Shown piece by piece: positions 45,960-59,139 of a DNA stretch of 64,000 nt. How positions within the stretch are numbered: the first letter of the stretch is position 1; the number at the start of each line of letters is the position of its first letter. The notes below the pieces were generated by a model. It did no database searches and was not told the origin of the DNA. It saw only the letters and a list, made by a program, of their open reading frames with translations. The position numbers and the translations under genes were made by a program. Source of the DNA: Prosapia bicincta (lineage: Eukaryota > Arthropoda > Insecta > Hemiptera > Cercopidae); assembly GCA_036971475.1 (NCBI GenBank), contig JBAIZL010000006.1, forward strand, positions 547,501-611,500. Reading direction: 5' to 3'.

Positions 45960-48900
45960 TTTTACTAAAGATCATTATTTTGTTTATTTATAACATGATC
46001 TATCATTTAACATTTTTTACTTACTCATGTTTCACGTTAACTAAATAATCTGCTAATAATTATTAAGTAAAATAAAACAATCAGTTTTCAATGGTCTACA
46101 AGTGGTATTTTTATCAATGCAAATGGAAATAAATGTCGTTCTTTGTACAAGGTAAACAGAGAAACAATAATCTTATTGGCTTATGGTAATATTAATAATA
46201 TTAACTTGTTCAAGTTTCCAAAATGATATCACAAATAACTGAAATCATGGAATAGCGTGGGGAGCAATATAACATATCTTGCACAATTTATAAGTAAGTT
46301 ATGATACTACTTTAGCTTTAGATAAGTTAGCTTTATTCTCTTAAATAATTCAATTGTTCCATTTACAAGTTCTCAACGTTATGTAAGTTAGTTATTTAAA
46401 ATATTAATCTATTTATACTTTTTCTTAACAAAATTTTTAATTTTAATAAGAACCATTGGGCTTCTAACAGACATTCTTGTTACCAACAAATGTAATCTAG
46501 GATTGCAAATTTTTTTAAAGTAGTCAGAATATAAAGCTTATTTTATGTTTGAAGGGGGTAAGCTCTGCTAAGCTTTAACATGTGGATAGATTGTTGTCAT
46601 TTTTTTCATTATTGAAATTAATTTTTTACTTGCAAGTAACTAATTTTTAAAAGGCTTCATGTGTTTTTTATTGCATTTTATTGCTATTAAAGTATTTACC
46701 AAACATTGTTCTTATAAATTCATTAAAACTAATTTGAAATATATTACAGTACAGATATTCATTTGAATTAATGTGACATTTTTTAAGGATTGTTTTTTTG
46801 TTCAACTTTTGACAGACTTCTATTAGATCACATATAGTTACTTTTTGACGTAATCACGTTGATGATTAAGGTAATTGTTGTACCTGTAGACAAGCTTTCT
46901 AACATCCTCTTCACATAATTTTTCTGCCAATGATTTTAAAAATCGTTATGTTTTCTTAACAATATAATTTTCAAATGCTGAAAATTGTAACTAACAGTGT
47001 GCTGGTTTAATGACATTATTGTAATTGAAATTACATTAGGCAACTATTGCAAATATAATTTCGTATATGAACAAAAGATCATAGGGTAACAAAGAAGACT
47101 GTGTTTTGTCTACAGTTCTGTATTTATTGCAAACACAAATAAAGATACAATATTGTTATCATGCTATGTAATGATAACATAATTCTATTGTACCTTGTCA
47201 GTTTAGAAAGGGGTTGAAAATTAGGACTTTGTTCAAGTGATTTAAAACACATTTTTAGTTTTGATATTTATTTTAAAGTGATATTTCTGTAAATGATATT
47301 TCATACAATATTTTTGAAGATGGCAAGAATTCATTGGAAAATGGAAATAGCGATGATTGTATTTGTGGACTCCTTTCCTATGCTACCTACTGCTTTTCAT
47401 AGCTCTAAAGACAATGTTTTGGATTCTAAATAATCACCTACTTACAGACATGTCTATGACTTTTAGGATAATGTTTTAAACTCTGAAATACCTCTTATTT
47501 ATCAATCATCCCAGTTAAAATTGATACATGTTTTGTCGCGTTAGCCAGAGCTAAAAGAGTTATTTTATATTATATTCATCTGGTGATACATATTATATTT
47601 TCTATAATAACCTCTTTTATGTATATAATATCCTATTATAACTATATATTTTTCAATTGCCGAGATAAATATGAAACATTTTGTACATAATGATGTGTGC
47701 ACAAGTTTATTTTTATTTTTAATGTACATGGAGGAAAGTGACAAAGTTTTTACGAAAAAAGGGTTTTTCATTGTTCTAATCATAAAATAAAGAAAAATAT
47801 TGGTAATTTCTTATCGTAAAAAGTAGTCAGTTTTGTTCTGAAATTAATGATGTAAAACACTTCAGGCTTAGGTCTTTCTTTATACTATTTATGATATTAA
47901 AAAAAGCTCTACGAAGGGTGTATTATACATTGCTTATAAAACCCAACCATTTTATAAGTGTTTTTAATCACTTGTCATAAACACTGAGCTATTAATAAAT
48001 ACGTTTCTAGGAGGAAAATGAATCCAAGCTAATGAGGAACTTTGTGTAAATATCAAAACACATTGGATTATGTACCGTGTTACACACCCTTGTTGGAGGG
48101 TTAAAGAATCAAGTTATTCCCTAAAATGGAATTTAGAATGCCCACTCCCCTTAATAGGAATTTTGAAAAATAGTCCTCTTTGGGCTGTAGACGATGTGGA
48201 TACTTATAATATGTATTATGTATATAAATTTAAAAGATTTACCTTTGTATCGTATTCTTTAGTGAAAAATGTTACGCTGAATTCTTGGAAATTCGTCAGA
48301 CTGATCGTGTCACCCCTGCAGTCACCATCAAAACAGGCTTTTCTTATGACATTCTCCTTTCAACTTCTCTTATCCGACTCACCCTAACTTGATATTTAAT
48401 TTTAAAAAGGACCGGAAAATCATGTTCGTAGAAACAGCTGATTATAAACAGGGACTGGAAAGTACTGCCCTCATGCGGGGACTATTAAAATTAGGAACTA
48501 TTTTGCCTCAATTATGGGCTGTTTGACAGTAATAAAAAAAAAACGTTAAAACAGATACTGCAAATACTAAAAATAAGGTGATTATGTTGTAAAGTAAGTC
48601 CATGGTACGAAACTTTTAGTTATAAAATAGTTTTTAATATTCAGTTTATTATTGGCATAAAGTAGGTTAAAAAGTCACTGCTGTAGAACAGAAATTAAAT
48701 AAAAGGGGGAGGGGGTATAAAGGGCACTCAAAAGATATCTGAAGATGAACTAAATTTGAAATTGAACTCATTTATGTATATATTCACTAGATATCTAATT
48801 GTATCAAGTTATTATTAACCTCAACAAGTGATAAGAAATAAGTGAAAGAAAGCAATTTTGTCCTATTCTCATATACGAAAAATGAAACAATTCATTCAAT

Positions 48901-49370
48901 CAGTTGAAACTTATAAAACTAATTTATATTAATTTCTACTGAAAGTTTTCATTAATTAAAAAAATAATTTTTGCCAATTACTTTTAAAAGACATGAATTT
49001 TTATATTACTTAAGAAAATTTTATTTGTTAACTTTTTACTATTTGAAACCGTTAAAAAACATTTGAAGCCTTTTTATTGCATAAAATATTAGTGTCACAC
49101 TTAAAAATAAATGTTTGGAGTTAGACATACTCAGTAAGTGATTTAGTAATTATATTTAAAATTATTCAACACTGTAGTGCGAGATAAATTAATAGTTATG
49201 GTTTTAAAATATATATATATATCACTTACACTATAATGTAGTAAAACAGGAGAAGTAAGATTACTTGGTATATATGAGAGTCGATTTTCGATGTACGAGA
49301 GTCGACCTTCGATGTGCATGAACAATATCTATTAAAAATGTCTCAAAGGTCTCTTTCACTTTAATTAAAA
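45960..49370. other. Long AT-rich spacer
   Basis: No gene or element was recognised. A 105-codon open frame at 48070-48387 has no family resemblance. Confidence 0.45.
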
Positions 49371-49377
49371 AATACTC

Positions 49378-49470
49378 AACTAAGTGAATACGCACTGGGC
49401 TTACTTACTGACACATTTCAAAACAATCGTTCTTTTTATGAAGCGAAGCCGCTACTGGAGGCATCGTGTT
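49378..49470. repeat. Foldback family, left arm only
   Basis: CAACTAAGTGAATACGCACT, GGGCTTACTTACTGACACAT and ACAATCGTTCTTTTTATGAA match the arm of the elements at 35274 and 37685. No partner arm nearby. Confidence 0.6.
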
Positions 49471-49810
49471 AGGTACAAAGGTTGTTTTTCAGTCTAGTTT
49501 AATGATTTGTAATCGTTATCGAGAGAATCATTCACTGACAATTATAACAAATGACTGATGAATGAGACACTTGATAATGACAATATGTTAAATTAATAGA
49601 AAAACTTCAAGCCATTGTTTTATAAATATTTTTGTTTATGAAATATACAGTGATATATATACATATTTAAAATTTATTCAAACAATAATACTAAATAATT
49701 GTTTCAAAAAATGTTTAAATAATTTTAAAGTATTTTATATAATTGTAATAGTTTGTTTAGTTGAACAATTTTAAAGTTATTCAATTAAAATTTAATATAT
49801 TATATACATA

Positions 49811-50534
49811 CCGTATTTACATGTCTATAATGACCATTCATCTATAACAAGCACCAGTATTTAAATACAATATGTTAGCGAGTTTATGAAAAAGTAAATA
49901 GCTAATAATTTGTACTTCCCAAAATTTTTTTATTGAAATATCTAAACACAAATAGTTAAGAATCTTAGAATACAATTCAAAACTCACAATATCTTAAGGA
50001 AATTCCAAATTTTTTTGACGCTCTTCACGACTGTTTCGTAGTTGACTGTACTCCGGGCTTTAACAATCCATTGCAAAATAAGTGAAAGGGAAGGACTTCT
50101 CATTTTCCCAGATGAAGTATATGTATGTTTACCATCATACATCCACTGGGTGTACAGTTTTCTTAAAGTGCCTTTAAAAGGTTTATTAACTAACATGTCT
50201 AGAGACTGAAGTACAGATGTTAATCCATCTGGAATTACTGCCGAATCAGTTCTCATATCTGCCAGCTTTACCTTTACGATTTCAGTCAAATGGGCTTTGA
50301 AACTATCTAGGAATAATAGACTTTTTTTCTTTAATAAACCACCTGGTCTTTGATTCCACAATGTCGATCCAGTCTAAAACTAACTAAATTGTAGCAGGTA
50401 GTATGTGCATCTAGTAAGGTAAGCCCAATATTTCTGGCTCATTACAGTTATCCCTATTCATGTATAATTTGCGGTCTCATTTTGTAAAAGGAATTTAAAG
50501 GAAAAATATGCACATTATACACACGTAAATACGG
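49811..50534 (-). mobile_element. Tigger/pogo element, internally deleted (724 bp)
   Basis: TA-flanked. Left end CCGTATTTACATGTCTATAA and right end inverted CCGTATTTACGTGTGTATAA. The length and the single truncated frame show an internal deletion of a full element. Confidence 0.85.
49984..50361 (-). pseudogene. Tigger/pogo transposase fragment (DDE_1 domain)
   Basis: A 125-codon open frame. It reads RPGGLLKKKSLLFLDSFKAH with the second catalytic Asp, then SAVIPDGLTSVLQSLDMLVN and KPFKGTLRKLYTQWMYDG with the third catalytic Asp (about 36 residues on). The tail TSSGKMRSPSLSLILQWIVK is the typical following block. The N-terminal DNA-binding part and first Asp are missing. Open over its whole length, so the copy may be fairly young. 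Confidence 0.8.
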
Positions 50535-50539
50535 TATAT

Positions 50540-53500
50540 AAATTTACATATTAGTTTTATTGCCACTATTTAAAGCAACACAAATAAATTAGTCAAATAT
50601 GAAATATTTCTAAAGAAATAAATATGCTTCAAGAATGGTAACACAAAATATTCATCAGAAAATTATTTACAAAAAGGATTATACAATGAAATTTACTATT
50701 ACAATAAAACAAGTTTGATTTGTTTCTAGACAAGTGTGCCCACATTTTAGAGTTCACACTTATAAAATGTTCTTCCGTTCTAGTTAATTTTTAATTATTT
50801 ACATACTTTTTTGATGATTTGGACATCTAAGCCATGTTACAAAAAAATTTTTTACAGATCAGTAAGTATTTTAAACGGTCTAACAATAACACTTGAAATC
50901 TGTGTAGACATATCGGATGCAGAAACTGTTGATGTATCGAACATTTTCAATATGAAACATGTTTTCAGAAGTGGTAGTACAATCAAAGCCAAGTGCACGG
51001 TTACATGGTCCGCTCTATACATATTAACTTTCAAGTAATAGAAATACCACCAAAACATGTCAGTTTTTATAGTTGTCAATCTTACAACCTGTGAAGGGGC
51101 TACAAAATATTTAGTGCCATAACTGTGAAGCAAGATAAGGGAAAATTATGTAAATGTTTAAAAATTTATATAAAAAGATCACCACAAAAATAATGACATT
51201 AGAAACTAGTTTAAAAATAACACACCTTTAAATTTCATTTCTTTCTTCCACACACACACACACACAAGTTAATATAGTTTAAACCTATATATTAAAATTT
51301 CATCTTTGCTAAAGTTTCCTTATATATTGAAGTACTGTATAGATTTTAAAAAATTGTGTGGTGCTCTATATTACACTGATAGTTGCAATTTACGCTTTAA
51401 AGAATTATAATTTCGTTATAACTATAAAATATTTGGAATGTTTAAATGTTTGGGAACAATGTTCCTATGTATTGATTTTATTTCAAAGCCATTGAAAAAC
51501 TACCTTTTAACCAAATTATTTCTTAAATTTTTCTACTGTAATTAAGCATATATGTGTTTGCATAATTTATTTGTAAATTATTTATTTATTTATTCCTAAT
51601 TTCTGCATTTATTCATAAATTTGTACAACAAAAGTATTACATTTCCATTGATCCAAAAATTCCACAAAAAACAAAATATTCCACTCATGGAATCCTTTAA
51701 GAAGTATAATATTCTAAGTATAGCGATTACGAAAACTAGACAAACTGTTTTTGTAAGGTTTCTGACAAAACACCAATTTCATTATTCATTTCCATCCCAA
51801 ATTTGAGCTAAGTATAAACTTTGTAAAATGTAAATATTTCTTTACCATGCTACCTACACTTATGACAGCCAATAAAACTCATCTGGACATTTATGTCATA
51901 AGCGCAAGTGCTAATTTTAGATAAGTTATTATACATTCAAAGTGAAGAGCTTTGGATGGTCTACATCAGGTTTATGTCATTTTTTACATAAAAAAACCCT
52001 TTCACTGACTGTTAACCCATTGTAGATTTAATTATTTGATGTAGTTAATTCGTATACATGGTGATCACAATCACTAAATTCTATTGTGCTAAAACAAAAA
52101 ACCAATTGCTCAGACGTGAGAAATGTATTGCATGTTCTTATCAGAAGCATGGAAACATTAAAAATGGAAAAGCAGACTAAATACTCAACAAACAAACAAT
52201 GCAGTTCCATGAAGTAATGACAAAAACCCAACATCTGTATGCCTTTAAACTCATTTCGAAAACACAGAATGTTTTTGCATTTTACATATACAAAAGGTAG
52301 GTTATATGACTATCCAAGACCAATTCATATTTTCATACCTATTAGGACTAATGTTATGAATTCAACAACTTTTTAAAGTGATGGTTGATGTAATTCAAAT
52401 GTCAAATTGTGTATGTTTAGATGAAAAATAGATAATTTCAGGCATAGGACCCTCTTTACAACAAATCTGTCGATCCATTTCTTTGTCATACACATGAGAT
52501 GAGAAAGTGATGCTTCATACAGATGTGTAATGCCAAAGGGCAAACATAAAAAACCTTTTGGAAATGAAAGGGTAAACAGTCTTGATTGGGACCAAAACTT
52601 AAGAAATGGTAACAATAGCAATAACATTCTTAACATTGAATTAACATCTTAAATTATACTTTCAAATCACTGGGAGGGTTTGTTCACTGAGTATGAAAAG
52701 AATTGTATTTTCTTTTCTGAAAATATTAGCACTACAAATTTAACTTTCGTACATACTATATCATGTGTTGCACAGAAATCCAGTAACATATATGCTATTC
52801 AAAACCTTTAAAATGTCTGCTAAGTAACCAATTGTAAAGAGATTTTAAAATTATTCAACCTCTGTGTTGGAGTTTATGAGAATCAACTCTAGTCATAGCG
52901 AAGCTCATACGACATGACAAAAGAAAAACACAGACCTTGCAATAATGTGTAGGTGAAGGCATTTAATTTTATGACTCAGCCACTCTGTCTACCCTACTCA
53001 AAATTATTTGCATAAAAGAACAAAAACTATTAAAAGGGTTAGTCATTTACTTTTCCTTCATACAGTGCTGGGAATAATGTTAATAAAACTAGAGTTAAAT
53101 TTCACGTAAACTTATTTTTAATACACTCACATAGAAAGACAAAATATAATTAAATTTGTTTTAAATACTAGATTTAATATTTAAAGAAAATAAATTGACT
53201 GATAGATCCCTTGTTACTCTCACAGAACCAAATTAAACTCTTGCAGATCTCTGGGTGTCCTCAGGTCACACGTTAAGATAAACTGTCTATATATTACAAA
53301 TTTATAACTAATGCAGTTTTGTGTTTTATATCTTGGTTTTTTTAAATTACTACTTTTAGTATCACTTACCAAAAGTTATTCACATCATTGAATAGTCCAC
53401 TGATCTAGTGTGAATTGAGTCTTAAGAAAAATATCAGTAGGTAATGGTTTTTCTTGTCGTGATACCAAAAGTAGTTGTAACAAATTTTCAGTTATTCAAA

Positions 53501-54805
53501 TGTTATTGCTACTAATATTCCTATAAATTTATAAAAACACTTAATTTGCTGAAACATATGATAGCAGATGATGTGGTGATAATTTTGAATTTTCTTCAGA
53601 ATCAGGGTTCTACTTTTATAACCAAAAGGATTAAATGGAAATCATACATGTTCATTCATTTCAAAACTTTTTTATTATTATTATAAAATATTAATATATT
53701 GGTTGATTCAATCTTCATGTTAGCTAATAGTTTTTACTAAAACACAAGTGAAATATTATTAAATTACGTTTAATCAATTTTTTTATAATTGAGAAAACAA
53801 AAGCATAAGCATTATTTTAATAAATTATGAACCTAATTTTTTTAAACTAAAAAATGTTATTTAAAATAAAAGTAACTCAATATAATTTGTTAAATTAATT
53901 TTAAAAATATAAATAAAATCTAAGATAAATTTAATTTAAGGTTATGTTATATACAGGTATAACTAATACATTTTTACACTTTAAAATATTTTTAGATCTT
54001 CAATATTAATATATGAATATAAACTACAAATATAATTACTATTACTTCAATTACTGAAGGTGATGTGACAAATTATTTTTTTAAATTTTAAAACTATTGC
54101 CGATGTTAAGTGATTGTTTTATACTATAGTTCACGTATAAACTTTATAAAAATTGTATATAGTTATTATAAGTACAACTTATGACTCGCAATAATAGAAA
54201 TGAGTGAGATAACTTACGCAAATGATACTAAGACCTATGCTGACTCTACGCCTTAAATTTAGTACCTAGAAAACATCGAATTAATTAACTTTAATTCTTT
54301 TACTTTCTTGTTTTTCTCATAGTTTGTTAGTTTGTAGTAAAACAAGTATAAAATATAAATTTCATTATTTTTTCTTTGTTAATATATAAGACTTATATAT
54401 TCAACACATAATAGAATATTTTAAATCACATTGCAATTTATTTCATAATAAATACAATTTTCTGATAAGAACAATGCTTTGTTTCTTGATAATTTCCTAA
54501 TGAAATTCTATTATAACCAATTACTTGATAATAAATACATAGTGTTTGTTTAGTTCTTCATTCCTGAAGGTATTATTAACTCCTGAAAGACTTTTATTAT
54601 AATACGATACTAAAGTCTTGTAATAAAATATATTGCTAGTAATGAATGGCACAAGAAAATCAATACTTCCAATAATTTATTTCGTTTTGACCCGTGATAT
54701 CAGAAAATAACATTTTCATATAGCCCCTAAGACACTAGAGGAGCATATGGTGTCATGATAAGAAACATATGTAAAGTTTACACTTTTAAAATGTTTTAAA
54801 CTTGC
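50540..54805. other. Long AT-rich spacer
   Basis: A short (CA)n run near 51249-51266. Otherwise no gene, repeat family or element was recognised. Confidence 0.5.
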
Positions 54806-55200
54806 CTATAGTAGCACTTTGGTTGTTGAGGACGGCCGTTTCGGGAGATGTGTCCCTTTGTCAACTCAGACCGTAACTGATCTCAAGGTTTACATAGGTT
54901 AGGGTGGGGTGGGATATTTTGGTGGTGTGGGTGTATTTTGTGTGTATTAGGACTTATGATGTCAAAAAGTGCGAGTGAGTTGTAATGTAATTGTGCATTG
55001 AGTATGTGTATAGGGTGTAGTTTGAAGTGCCTATATATTTCGTATTGTTCGGTTGTGTAGCGTTGGTTATTTCTGTTGAGGGACACATCTCCCGAAACGG
55101 CCGTCCTCAACAAGCAAAGTAAGTGCTACTATAGGCAGGTTTAAAACATTTTAAAAGTGTAAGTGATTACTAGTAGCTCACGTGAAGATGGAATCAACAA
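54805..55200 (-). mobile_element. Truncated Penelope-like element flanked by inverted terminal sequence
   Basis: A coding remnant lies between two inverted copies of one hairpin sequence (GACGGCCGTTTCGGGAGAT near 54832 and its inverse near 55085). Outside, both sides have the GTGCTACTATAGGCAGG type flank. The layout is a deletion derivative in which only the C-terminal coding part survives. Related terminal pieces occur at 11060 and 25530. Confidence 0.65.
54883..55113 (-). pseudogene. Penelope-like protein C-terminus
   Basis: The frame reads LNRNNQRYTTEQYEIYRHF and then LHPIHILNAQLHYNSLALFD. It aligns with the C-terminal end of the Penelope-like copy near 58570-58690 (LNTLEQYEIYRYSNIHKNDI, then LNEQTRHRSHTLFDHITS). 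This is the segment following the GIY-YIG endonuclease. The reverse transcriptase and the endonuclease core are absent. Confidence 0.65.
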
Positions 55201-55870
55201 ATGTTATATGTAAAGTTATTTTCTGATATCATGAGTTGAAACGTTGAGAAAATAATTTATTTTAGATATTGTCTTGAGCTATTCATTAGTATTTCTACCA
55301 TTATAGAAGACTTTTCATTGGAAAACTCAGGACCTGTTATAATAGGTCATTCAGGGTGAAACTATTGGAGACATCTGATTATTTGCTTCAAGTATTAATA
55401 CCATCAGTTTTTTATTTCCTTAAAGGTGAAATCAGCCGCCTCAAATTGGTGGTCAGCAGCAGCTTCGTCATCACTAACTTAACCATTTAACTCAATAACC
55501 TGATTTAACTCGGAAAATGTGTATGTTGTTTAAATTACTAATCAGAATTCTCTGAATGTTTTTTTCTTCTGGTGTGATGTTTCACAACACGATAGAGATG
55601 GATAATGTAAACGCAGGCGTATATAAGTATTTATGCCTCAACCCAGTCTATTTATATCTGTGATTAATAGACAATTGTTTACATTATTATGATGACTACT
55701 TTTTCGAACGTCCATGCATTTTGTCTTCCACTGTTATATAGAGTAGTCAGTTCATTCGCTCTTATAGAAAGTTATCGTTTATTCATGCATTAGTTTATGT
55801 GTATGAGCGTTGTTTTTACCGAATATTGTTTCGTTTCCAAATTTGTTTGGTCATAGCTCAACCCCAACAC

Positions 55871-56080
55871 CTCTTAGGCTAACAGGGTATCACTTTTCAG
55901 AGAGACTATCCCAAACTGCCACAAAAAATAAATCCAACAAAACAATGTGTAGTTTGTGCCCAACCACCTGATGCAAACGGCAAAAAAAGGAGAGAATCTA
56001 GATATTTCTACCCTTACTGTGATGTAGCGCTTTGTATTACACTAAGTTTCAAAATTTACCATACTCCCACAAATATATAA
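55871..56080 (+). pseudogene. piggyBac transposase C-terminal Cys-rich domain
   Basis: RLTGYHFSERL is followed, after a frameshift, by NPTKQCVVCAQPPDANGKKR and RESRYFYPYCDVALCITLSF, then KIYHT. This is the order of the RLxGRHF motif and the cysteine-rich zinc-binding tail that ends in a C..C..FxxYHT block in piggyBac-derived proteins. One expected Cys is a Tyr/Ser here. The catalytic part is not present upstream. Confidence 0.6.
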
Positions 56081-56524
56081 AACTATTTTTTACATATTTT
56101 ATGTAAATTTATGTAGATATTTAATGGTTTTTAACTGGTTATTTAATGTCTTACTGTCAAACTACATTCAAAAGCAGCAATATTCGTGAACATATGTTAA
56201 ATTTTTCTCCTAGTACAATCACTTCTGAGTTCTAACCTATAGCCATGAATAACATTTTATCATGCAAGATGGTAGTTGAATAACTGTTGCATGCTATATA
56301 TCATTAATTAGGATACATTTTTCAATTTGTGTATTAATTCGGGTTAATAATTAAGTGGTATTTACGAGATATTTCACCCCTTATTATATGAATAATCAGT
56401 TTTTCAATTAACATGCCAACCAGTTTTCCAATAACCTTGAAACACAATTTTTTTTGTACTTTTTTAAAAATAATTACAAAACATATTTTGTCTTCTAGTG
56501 TGTTTATTTATTTAAACTAGTTTA

Positions 56525-56645
56525 TTTTTTAATGTCGGAGGACAACAGTGACCGTCATGGTGCAATGTAAATATTTATTCTACGAGACACCGTGTAGGTC
56601 ACTTGTCAGGCTTCCTCTTTCAAGGAAGATCTTCCGAATGAACAT
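56525..56645. repeat. GC-richer block, possible 5' end of Penelope-like element
   Basis: It contains GGAGGACAACAGTGACCGTC, then GAGACACCGTGTAGGTCACT and a palindrome AAGGAAGATCTTCC. It precedes the Penelope-like coding remnant by about 400 bp and has several small inverted pairs, but no firm family link was shown. Confidence 0.3.
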
Positions 56646-57039
56646 CAAATGTTTACTTTTATATTGTATTTTTTAAATATAAATATAACTATAACATATT
56701 ATCACAATATTATAGATATTTCTAAGCAATAAATATAGCTACTAGATTTTTCTCACATATTTTATAAACCCACAACTTAAAGTTTCAGCATAAATGTATT
56801 TGTTTGAAAATAATTTTTCTCGAATAATTAATATGTAAGTATAATCTGACCATTATTGTTACATTTATGTTTGTATTGTTTCAATACAAGTATGTTTTTA
56901 ATTGAGCTGTTTTTACGAATTTTATATAATCTTACGACTTGGACGAAGACATATTAAATTAAAGTTTTTAGTTTCTAATTTTCCAGTTATTTTTAGGATC
57001 AAATCAAATGTAACATTATTCTAAAACATAATGTAGTAA

Positions 57040-58790
57040 TAACACACACCAATGAAATACAGACAGCCAAATCACTAAAACAAAAAGCCAGAGAACACGA
57101 TTTAAAATATGTAAAAGCAGATAAAGGTAATATTACAGTTATTATGCATCACAGGATTTAAACGATAAAATTAATGAATTCATTGCGGCAAATAACATCT
57201 CAGAAACAAATAAAGACACAACAAACAAATATAACACAGTTAAATGTATAATTAATTCAACTAAACACGTAATATTTAAAACACAGAAAAAAATCTTAAA
57301 GCAATAAGACCTACGGCACCTACCCTACAAGCACTTCCTAAACTACGTAAACAAGGAAGACCAATAATTAACAGCCAACAATCACCGCACACAAACTAGC
57401 ACGCCATATGGATAGAACTATTATAAAATACATAAAATTAGACGTACTCACATACATAAAATCACAATAAACAAAATAATGAACATTGAAATCCCTCAAA
57501 ACTCAATCATAGAATCGTTTGATATCACAAACCTATATACCAATATCCTAGTCACAGAAACACTAAACATATTACAAGACAATCTAAGATTTAACAACAC
57601 TCCAGAAAAAATCACCATATACAACAGAACTACTTCACTCACAACAAATATTACACACAGAAACATGGCCTGCCAATAAGCCATGGCTTGGTCCACCGAT
57701 TTCAAGTATTCTCGCAGAAATATTCATACAACAGAATAAAATCATAAATAACAACAAACACGCAGATAAGATAATAAATTGGCACAGATATGTGGACGAT
57801 GTTATAATACTATATCAAGGAAACATAAAACAATGCCAACAACTCCAAACACCATATAAACAAAAATATGCAGTTCACTGCAGAATTTGAAAACAACAAA
57901 ACATTGAATTTTTTAGACATCGCCATAACAAAGAATCAAAACAAACACGAATTCAACATATACTGCAAGCCAAACATGACAGGCACACTGACACACAACA
58001 CATTGAACCACCCAATACAACATAAATAAGCAGTATTCAAACATTTACTACACAGACTAAACAAAATACCTATGTCCACAACTCACTACACAGAAGAACT
58101 AAACACAATCAAATATTTAGCTCACAAAAACGGATGTCAATTATTTAATAGACAAAACACACAGAAAAAACTCAACAAGAACAGTAACAACAACACAAAC
58201 AACAAAAACACGAGCATAAACAAATTCATCACCCTCACATACATAAACAAACTGACATATAAAATAGCACACTAATTCAAAAAAGCAGGATACAATGTAG
58301 CTTACAGAATAGCAAATAAAAGTCAGACGGCTATCAGACACAGTATTAATAACAATACCAACACATACAATAGCCCAGGAATATACAAACTACAATTCAA
58401 CAACTGCAATAAGTTATATATTGAACAAGCAGATCTTTCGCCGAAAGATATAAAGAACACAAAAGCGCACTGCACACTACTATTGAATCCTCCTTCGCAA
58501 ATCACCTCATGGACACTAAACACTCATGCAATAGTATGGAAAATAACATGGGCAACCTCCACACATGAAACAAAGGTTATAAATTAAACACACTAGAACA
58601 ATACGAAATATACAGATATAGCAACATACATAAAAATGACATCCTAAATGAACAAACACGACACAGATCACACACCCTCTTCGATCACATCACTTCTAAC
58701 TTTCAAATATTGGTACCAAAGAAGCACAACTCCAGCAATCTTAGCGGCAAAAAAAAGAGTTTGAAGAAGTCGTAAAACAAAAACCTTTCC
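57040..58790 (+). pseudogene. Penelope-like reverse transcriptase with GIY-YIG endonuclease
   Basis: Frames in order: KYVKADKGNITVIM (conserved start of the RT region), RPTAPTLQALPK-like text, NSIIESFDITNLYTNILVTE (RT motif with Asp), SSILAEIF, then WHRYVDDVIILYQG with the catalytic YVDD. Next come FENNKTLNFLDIAITKNQNK, then SPGIYKLQFNNCNKLYIEQ of the GIY-YIG endonuclease, in which YIG has become YIE. The end reads LNTLEQYEIYRYS and TLFDHITSN. Stops and frameshifts occur in most segments, so the element is dead. RT plus GIY-YIG in one ORF is diagnostic of Penelope-like elements. Confidence 0.85.
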
Positions 58791-59087
58791 TCCAAGTGTA
58801 AGTTAACAATTTAACAACCATTTGTAAACAAAAAGTCTGGTCACAAGTAATGACAAAAGTGTAATAAGAAATGTAGTTCTACAGAAAAGTGTAAATAAAA
58901 CTATCCTTCTAATTCTGGACTTCTAGCTTCCCAATAATTGTAGTCTTGTGAAAAAAAATTTCTGAACGCCATGTTGCAGGAGAACACACAGAGGCTATAT
59001 CAGACCTCATATGGTTAAATACATCGTGGATATGCCGACAGACTTGTGTAATGATCTAAAATTAGGTCTACATAGCCCTATGCAAAA

Positions 59088-59132
59088 GTACAGTGTCTGT
59101 CACGGGTGACCGCAATGGCAGTCAACGTGTTA
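59088..59132. repeat. Possible piggyBac-type end with TTAA
   Basis: GGTGACCGCAATGGCAGTC followed by AACGTGTTAA. Inverted this reads TTAACACGTTGACTGCCATT, a common form of piggyBac ends. No matching left end was found. Confidence 0.35.
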
Positions 59133-59139
59133 AGTGATT

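Noticed and set aside
48070..48387. 105-codon gene
   Set aside because: No family resemblance, no promoter or splice signals, composition like its flanks.
56560..56620. Hammerhead on the - strand (CUGACAA..GUAGAAU)
   Set aside because: G8 is A, GAAA is not present and helix II does not pair well.
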